Assembly: GCA_025024175.1 (NCBI GenBank)
Contig: QCXZ01000041.1
Span: 6,691,786 to 6,755,785, forward strand
Direction: 5' to 3'
DNA: 64,000 nt
Source of the DNA: Rhyzopertha dominica
Lineage: Eukaryota > Arthropoda > Insecta > Coleoptera > Bostrichidae
A model generated the notes under the pieces. That model was not told the origin of the DNA. It was given only the letters and a program-made list of their open reading frames with translations, and ran no database searches. Position 1 is the first letter of the stretch, and each line of letters begins with the position of its first letter. The position numbers and the translations under genes were made by a program. Shown here piece after piece: positions 57,841 through 64,000 of the stretch.

Positions 57841-59103
57841 CTAAGGAGGAATTCGCACCGACTTCAATATCTTGCTTTCCTGATACTCCTCTTCGTTCTC
57901 CATCAACCCCTGCACAGCCACAATCTGATACTGAGGCGCCCTAAGATTCGACATCGAAACCCTCACTTCCAGCAGCACCCCCGGTTCTGCGCTACTGATT
58001 TCTACCATCTTACTTTCACTAACACTGGGGTCCAACACCAAAAGGTTCAAGACGCCGTGTCGTTGCTCTTCGATTCCCATAACAATCCTGCTGTGCCCCT
58101 GGTGCTGCAGATAAAGCGGCGGAGTGAACTCACGTTCGACCGAATTCTCGAAGTAGTTGAGGATCCACTTGAAGAGCTCGGGATGGGTGGAGTCTTGACC
58201 GGTTGGTATATGAAAATCCACCAGCTGACAGCGGATGTGGAAGAGAGAAAGCAAGGAAACGACTTCGGTGGCCCCGATCCATTTTCTGGTGTTCAGCAAC
58301 ACGCCACCCAGTTGCCTGGATCCAGCCGTATCAAATCCTTGGGACCACGCCTTTTGGATAAGCTCCTGCAGGCGTTTGATGCTTGGCATTAGGATAAATG
58401 GAGGATCTTCAGACACATCTAGGTAACGCTTAAACTGTTCACGATAAATAGTTTGCGTGAGGAGGCTGGATAACATCATCTGCACGTTTCTGAATCCGCA
58501 GCCCCATCCCAAGTCAGGAACGGAACTGGCGTAGTGGTCAACGTAGGAGCAGCCATAGGTACGCACAGTAAAGGCTGACTCGTTACAAACCGTCAATATC
58601 TTCGGTACCACGTTTAGGGTTACCGTCTCACCACTATCGATATTTATGCTTTCCGATTCGGAATCCAAGCTTGGTGTTTCTTCGTGAACATAAACGTCAT
58701 CCTCCGGAATGGACTGAATGCTGCCGCTGGGGCTGCCTTCTTCCGATGGGCTATTTGTGTTTAGTTCCATTTCAACCCCGTTAAGTCGAGCGTTTTCGAT
58801 CTTCAAACGATTTTCGAGCTCCCGTTGTCTCTGCGCCCGTCTTATGCCGGGTACGACTGTCTCGGTCTTCCGACAAATTTTCCTCGTTACGCCGCTGTTA
58901 AATATTTCCTCGAATCCCACTCCCACGTTTGGTTCACCGCAATTTAGATGATCGTGCTGGACGTGGTTTAGCAATTCGATGGGCGATGCTAATGCCACTT
59001 GACAGATTGGACACCGCCTTCCTTGCTGACGATGGTTTCTGATTTCATCTTGGGTTAGGTCTTCCAGTTCAGGTATTATTTGCAGCGTGCTGCTTATTAC
59101 CAT
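57841..59103 (-). CDS. ZUP1: Zinc finger-containing ubiquitin peptidase 1 (ZUP1/ZUFSP, peptidase C78)
   Basis: A 420-residue intact protein. ZUP1 is a cysteine deubiquitinase that prefers long K63-linked ubiquitin chains and acts in genome maintenance (known for the family). Visible here: a C2H2 finger with C31, C34, H47 and H52 (CPICQVALASPIELLNHVQH, then DH); a charged helix at about 87-107; an acidic Ser-rich linker to about 165; and the C78 peptidase. Catalytic Cys202 is in DLGWGCGFRN, His337 in LYLQHQGHSR and Asp358 in LLVLDPS. The His-Asp spacing of 21 equals that of the human enzyme. It is shorter than human ZUP1 (578), which has four fingers; a single finger may be normal in insects. 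The coding region has no intron, stop or shift. The start is the first Met after upstream AT-rich DNA. It could be a native single-exon gene or a functional retrocopy. Confidence 0.93.
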   Translation of the reverse strand: MVISSTLQIIPELEDLTQDEIRNHRQQGRRCPICQVALASPIELLNHVQHDHLNCGEPNVGVGFEEIFNSGVTRKICRKTETVVPGIRRAQRQRELENRLKIENARLNGVEMELNTNSPSEEGSPSGSIQSIPEDDVYVHEETPSLDSESESINIDSGETVTLNVVPKILTVCNESAFTVRTYGCSYVDHYASSVPDLGWGCGFRNVQMMLSSLLTQTIYREQFKRYLDVSEDPPFILMPSIKRLQELIQKAWSQGFDTAGSRQLGGVLLNTRKWIGATEVVSLLSLFHIRCQLVDFHIPTGQDSTHPELFKWILNYFENSVEREFTPPLYLQHQGHSRIVMGIEEQRHGVLNLLVLDPSVSESKMVEISSAEPGVLLEVRVSMSNLRAPQYQIVAVQGLMENEEEYQESKILKSVRIPP

Positions 59104-61300
59104 GGAAGAAGGTTGATTGGCACATATTATAACCTATCGTGTATGTGACACATCACGGCCCAACGTGATCGAAGTTTTGCTGAACAAACTAGACTACATA
59201 AGTACACCTATTTATTGAACTCTTAGATTTTACTTTTACCATTTTCGCGGTCAATGTACAAGAACTAGAATTTGAAAAAATACATATTAACTGGATGTTC
59301 AAAATTAGGACTTATTTCCTCGTCACGTTCATGGTCACTTATTTCTTTTTCGCGTAACTACTCTACAACTTCATCTTCTGAAGAGCTTTCCTTTTGTTGT
59401 TCTTCATTTTACTCGCAGTGTGAGCATTTAATTGCAATAATATTACTTTTTTCTATAGTTATCTCGTTTACTTCTGGTAACTCTTTGAAGAGATATCATA
59501 CAGCGGTGGACATATTTGGTGAGTAATCATTCTCCCCAGCTCGATGAAGTTGTAACTTTCTTAGGTGTCTTTATACATCCAACAGATAAATACCACATTT
59601 TTCAAAGATAACTTTCATCGATACAAGTATGTTTCTCATTTTATATCAATTGCCAGTCATTAGCAGTTTTTCTACAATATTTCTTTGACGGTCCATAGAA
59701 GGCTACACGTACTCCTGCGAACGTCAATCTCAGTATTTCTTTCTGCCCTGAAATAACTAGCTAAGTTACCAGAAAGAAGAACTCTAGTTCCTTGAAGCAT
59801 TTTAGCTTAACGTAAGAGACAAGTGACGAACCAATCCTCAAGAGCGCGGAAATCGATTGTCCATATTTTGTTTCTGGGAGGCGCTCCTTTGTATCAAGTA
59901 CGCCAAATTTGTTTGAATTTATAACCACATAAGTAGGAGTAAAACAAGAAAGTATCCATAAAAGATAAAATAAAGAACAGGTTTTGGGAAGAACTCACAG
60001 CAATAAGTAAGGCAAGTAAAGGCATGAAAGTAATATAAGGAGATTTTAACAGCAGCTTTGGAAATGAGGACCAGTTTAAATAGGAATGGCAGACAAACCT
60101 GGACCAAGTGTCTAGACTTTGTTTTTTGTGTTCTCAACCAAGAAGGTCGCTCTTCCACCCTACTTTATTTTTTATACTGTTCTGAAGAAAAATGCTGAGA
60201 TTTGAACTTATTACAGGTCATTGTTTCCGCCGCTGAGCAGCCACGATTCTGGTTCTGGTCTGGTAACAGTCAATTGAAGATCACTTTTAAGCCAAAATGA
60301 TGATGCATCTCCACACAACATTATTAAAATCGTGTTTTCTAGTTTTTATTGCTCAAAATGACTCCTTCACCCCCAGGCAAACAAAAGGTTACTCCACGGA
60401 CTTCTACGTTTCCAACAATCCTATAAAGGTATCCAAAAGTTAAAAGTTAATCTTCTGCCTGGTGCCTATTTCGGCGTCGTAAAAAGGATGAATCAAGCGC
60501 ACAACATCTTGTAACGACACATAATATTTTATGCCTTATATCAAAGTATTAGGAAGGGCAATGCCAGATACTTTATCAGATCTCAATTGGATAAGAACTT
60601 CAGGAAAACGTATTTTCGGATACCATCTTAATTGAACTTTCGAGAGAACGTCGGCAAGATTTATACAAAGAATCAAAAATATGCCCGCATAAAGGGGCCT
60701 TCCGAGAACTACTCTTCGCTTTTAAGCGATCACATTCAACGGAGAGCTCATTTTTCAGGTCGCAACACTATTCAGCTGCAAATGGATCGCCGTACAGAGG
60801 ACGCCGATACTTTTATTCAGAGGCTGTTTATTCAACTACTGTTTGTCATACTCTCGGATTTCAGGCGAGTACACTGGCGTGTATTGAATTATGAGACGTC
60901 GCAACTTTTTGCGAAACCAGACGTGCGGCACAGTCACGTGAATCATGGGCGCCATTAGCTATAAATAATTTTATAGAGTCAATTAGCATGCAGTATCTAA
61001 GTGGATTATAATTGCATATGGGATGCGCTTTCGTTGCGAGGGTATTGCATCTTGACTTGGACAACATAATCTTGTGGGTTTATGGAGAAAATGAAGTCTT
61101 TATGATATTTTACACTAATTAACAACGGATTAAATTTGAATATAGGATACACTATTAATAAAGACATCATTATCAATATACAGTGAGTATTATTTGGTAT
61201 TATTATTTGAACTACACATATTTCTTATCTAATAGCTTTTACTGTATGACTAAATTGTATTCTTTCGTAATTTAAAGAGTAGTTTCTATTTTTATAACCA
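59104..61300. other. Intergenic upstream of ZUP1, with an acidic reading remnant
   Basis: 59104-59270 should include the promoter and 5' UTR of ZUP1, but no clear TATA box or initiator is visible. On the minus strand at about 59540-59280 a frame reads LFKELPEVNEITIEKSNIIA, KCSHCE and ESSSEDEVVE with stops. It looks like a decayed coding remnant but matches no family I know. About 60600-60970 is GC-richer, without similarity. Confidence 0.35.
60204..60275 (-). ncRNA. Possible tRNA-derived SINE fragment
   Basis: On the minus strand GTGGCTGCTCAGCGGCGG resembles an A box. About 20 bases on, AAGTTCAAATCTCAGC contains a GTTCAAATC B-box-like word. The spacing is short, and no folded tRNA can be drawn. 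Confidence 0.25.
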
Positions 61301-61340
61301 TGAATGGTAAACAGTCCAATTTCAATGCGGCAGCCCATAC

Positions 61341-62333
61341 TTGCTAATTTTGGTCGCGGTCTGCAATCGTCCTCTGCCCTGTTTCTTCACAGGTTCAAAT
61401 TTTCTTTTAATCCGGAGGGTCATAAACATAGTTTCTACCTGTATATTTTTTTTGGAAATAAGAAGAAATCGGAGCTATTCTACTCCTACTATAAACGGTA
61501 TTGAAAGCATACGTGTCTACTTATATTTTAAAGTTTTACAGCATACAAGCGTCTTATTAGAAAAAACATTTATGAAATGTACAAAAATAATGTTATTCCA
61601 ACAATCGCCGTGTTATATAAAAAAATTGAAAAATGATAATATTATCGACTGCTCCGAGCATACCCTGCAAAAGTATGTTAAAACTACTGGCTTTTCAATG
61701 AAAAAGGTGGAGAAGAAGCAATTCTTGATGGAAAGCCAGGTAATAACAAAGTGGAGATACGATTATTTAAAATCTATAAAAATGTCGATGGTAAGTGCAA
61801 CGTCAATATTCCGACGTCAAAAGGAAAAAGAATAATGATTCTACACGCAGGAGCTAAAAATGGTTCCGTTCCTGGAGCCCTGTATCTTGGATGTAAAAAC
61901 TTAAAAGAAGCAAGCGCCGATTATCATTCTGATCTGAATGTTTGAAAATTGGTTCAAAAACATTTTATCGCCCAAATTGCTACCAAACAGCGTCATAGTA
62001 ATGGACAGCGCTAGTTACCATTCTGAGCAATTGGATAAAATTCCAAATACAACAACTAATAAGGCAACCATTCAAGAGTTTTTAAAAAAAGAAGATTTAT
62101 GTTTCGAAGAGGACTACACAAAAAACAATTGTTGGGAGTGCTTGCCACAAAAAAAATTTTCAAAGAAACTTAAAATTATCATTCTCGCTTCTGAATGTGG
62201 ACACACCATTCTACGATTACCCCCATATCATTGCAAGCAAATGATATGGGGGCAGTTGAAACAAAGAATTGGACGAGGAAACACCGGTGGAATATTTAGC
62301 AAAGAAATGCTGCTAAAAACGAAGCTGAAATAA
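61341..62333 (+). pseudogene. IS630/Tc1-superfamily transposase (DDE_3-like), deletion derivative, copy 2
   Basis: The helix-turn-helix region reads TLQKYVKTTGFSMKKVEKKQ with WRYDYLKSIKM (about 61660-61785). Then, in the next frame, NIPTSKGKRIMILHAGAKNG (61806-61865) and SADYHSDLNV. After a further shift comes FENWFKNILSPKLLPNSVIV, then MDSASYHSEQ with the second catalytic Asp (about 62002-62031). It continues to CGHTILRLPPYHCKQMIWGQ and LKQRIGR, ending at 62333. The segment with the first catalytic Asp (YLDETW in copy 1) is deleted between SIKM and NIPTSKG. The NPIE block with the third acidic residue is deleted between PYHC and MIWG. The copy is clearly catalytically dead. Confidence 0.8.
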
Positions 62334-62339
62334 CAAGTG

Positions 62340-63690
62340 ACGATCGGTACAGAACGAATCATGTACAAGAATTGATAATTAAAAGTTAATCGTGATTTTA
62401 GCAGTGAAAGTTATAGTGAGTATTTTTTTTTAGTTTGTGACTCTTGTAATGTGCTCATTAACAAGCTATATTGAACATAATCGATACCGTGTATAAATTT
62501 TATTGTGTGCTATTGTAAATTTATTCTAACAAATGAAAATAATTTTCTACTTACTAATTTGTATGTTTTTATATTAAATTTGTATAAATTCGTCATAACA
62601 TGCAAAGGCTTTTATTTATACATCGAAAAATTTAAACCCAACAAAGTATCATATAAAAATAGGTCGCAGTTCGCGCCAGTTAGCATCAGGTCTGCATTAA
62701 ATAAAATTTGTTACAATATCTTCTATGTTTTATTGATTGCTAAGTTATCACAACTAACAAATTTCAAAAATTTATAGTGGAAAAGTTAAAATTTTAGCCA
62801 ACAAGGTTTTTTTGAATAGGAGCTTTGAAGCGTGCCCCAAATACCAATAGTTTAGGAGGGCCGACCATTGGGCTGTAAAAACGCTCATTTACAATACAAT
62901 AGTTTACAACAAGCTGTAAAACCCTCGGCATAAGTCAGTCTCATAGATTGTTGCTTCCAAGTATAACTGCGGAATATTTGTTCACTGCGTTCGTTTCTTT
63001 TCAGCTTTACTGTGTTTTTTTTCTTGCATATCGATTTCATTGTTGGAAATTGGGGACGTCGTTCATTAAGTGTATGGCAAGTTTCCTCTAAAAATTTCTA
63101 ATATTCACCGTGAATAAAAAGCAAATTGAAGATATCAATATTTGAGTATCCTTTCGATTTGCAGTCAAGTCGTGAAAAGATCAAAAGGATTAAAAGATTA
63201 AAGAAATGCAAGCTAATTAAGTAGCTCTCATCTTTAATACCTGCTTTCGCAGTTTCAAGCATTTAATCAATTGCAGCAAATGCAGTCGTTTCGAAAACAA
63301 AGAATTCGTCACAGTAAATTATACAGCATTAACAATGACACAGTATTCAGCGCTAGGTCAAAACATTTATTAATGAGTCAATAACGTATTAGCCTGCAAC
63401 ACTTCACATAATCTTAGCTCTAAAATTATAACAATAACTATGTTATCTATCGTGTGAATGCGCTGCATGCGTCATCTGTAAACAAATATTATTGATGATG
63501 TTAAGGACTTCATCAATGAATTACATATTTAGTTCAATTGACCTGACATAACCTATTTTTGTATCAATATGACGTTGAATATCACAATTAAAAGTAAAAT
63601 TATATATTTAGTTATCAATGGCATTATAATAAGAGGAACAAGCAATAGAAAAATCGAATGGGCGAAGTTTGGCAAAAGTTTTTTGTATCA
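62340..63690. other. Intergenic, nothing recognised
   Basis: AT-rich, with no similarity. Confidence 0.4.
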
Positions 63691-63695
63691 CTTAA

Positions 63696-63950
63696 TCAAA
63701 CAAAACCCAACACATTGAAGAAGCTATGCAGCCACGAAGTATTATAAATGGGTATAATGCATAATTTTTTTATTGTGTATAAATTCAAAAATGTAACGTT
63801 AATAACAGTCACACTATCTGTCATGTCAGCTAAGTCATTTTGTATCGTTGACGAATAACGCAGTAAGGCAAAAAAATTAGTTCGACAGATATTTCTAGGC
63901 AAATAAAACATTTTACGAAAGTCATTTGACTTGTGTAAGTGCATTCTTCA
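63696..63950 (-). pseudogene. Possible C-terminal end of a LINE ORF2
   Basis: The minus-strand frame KMFYLPRNICRTNFFALLRY, followed by SSTIQNDLADM and SVTVINVTFLNLYTIKKL, resembles the end of LINE ORF2 proteins, where an R-x-x-x-WN-x-LP stretch precedes a short helix. It is short and without RT motifs, so uncertain. Confidence 0.3.
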
Positions 63951-64000
63951 TTTTTATTTTATTTCTCTGGCAATGTTTCTAACTGTTCAAAATTTGAACG

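Noticed and set aside
58057..58951. Plus-strand open frames of up to 111 residues
   Set aside because: They are antisense shadows of the ZUP1 coding region.
1..64000. CRISPR arrays, operons or phage-like modules
   Set aside because: The window is eukaryotic; no regularly spaced repeats with unique spacers and no prokaryotic gene order are present. The regular arrays found are transposon repeats.

Overview
The window is AT-rich, mostly non-coding DNA from a large animal genome. It looks like an insect. The transposon set (mariner-like, Tc1, IS630-like DDE_3, MULE, hAT, Jockey/CR1-type LINEs, Penelope-like) fits a beetle or a related insect, but I cannot fix the order from sequence alone. There are no operons, ribosome binding sites or other bacterial features.

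Layout. 0-7 kb: the end of a mariner-like element, a short inverted-repeat MITE, and a long LINE with an (ATT)n tail. 8-11 kb: a hAT deletion derivative with an 8-bp target duplication, whose subterminal regions are built from GTATCGAA-type repeats. 14-20 kb: a broken IS630-like transposase, a processed pseudogene of a REEP/TB2-DP1 membrane protein, and a MULE relic. 25-27 kb: a Tc1 element made of two transposase 3' halves joined as a 1.6-kb palindrome. 28-38 kb: three decayed LINEs around a MULE insertion that keeps both ends and a 9-bp target duplication. 40-42.3 kb: a probable 1.4-kb solo LTR with three 204-bp tandem repeats, then a second palindrome (arms about 310 bp) carrying the same short ORF start on both sides. 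43.7-51.4 kb: Penelope and mariner relics, a tRNA-like sequence, and a mariner-like element with about 345-bp terminal repeats nested in a LINE. 53.7-57.4 kb: a LINE relic, a hAT MITE and a fairly complete Penelope-like element. 57.8-59.1 kb: the one clearly intact gene. 61-64 kb: a second IS630-like deletion copy and a possible LINE end.

The only gene I regard as intact and under selection is on the minus strand at 57841-59103. It encodes a 420-residue ZUP1/ZUFSP-type peptidase C78 (a K63-chain deubiquitinase) with its catalytic Cys, His and Asp in place and no intron in the coding region. Nearly everything else recognisable is mobile DNA in various states of decay. Several GC-richer islands without convincing ORFs could be regulatory or conserved non-coding sequence; that is inference from composition only.

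The most unusual structures are the two large palindromes (25.2-26.8 kb and 41.6-42.3 kb) and the hAT element with expanded subterminal repeats.
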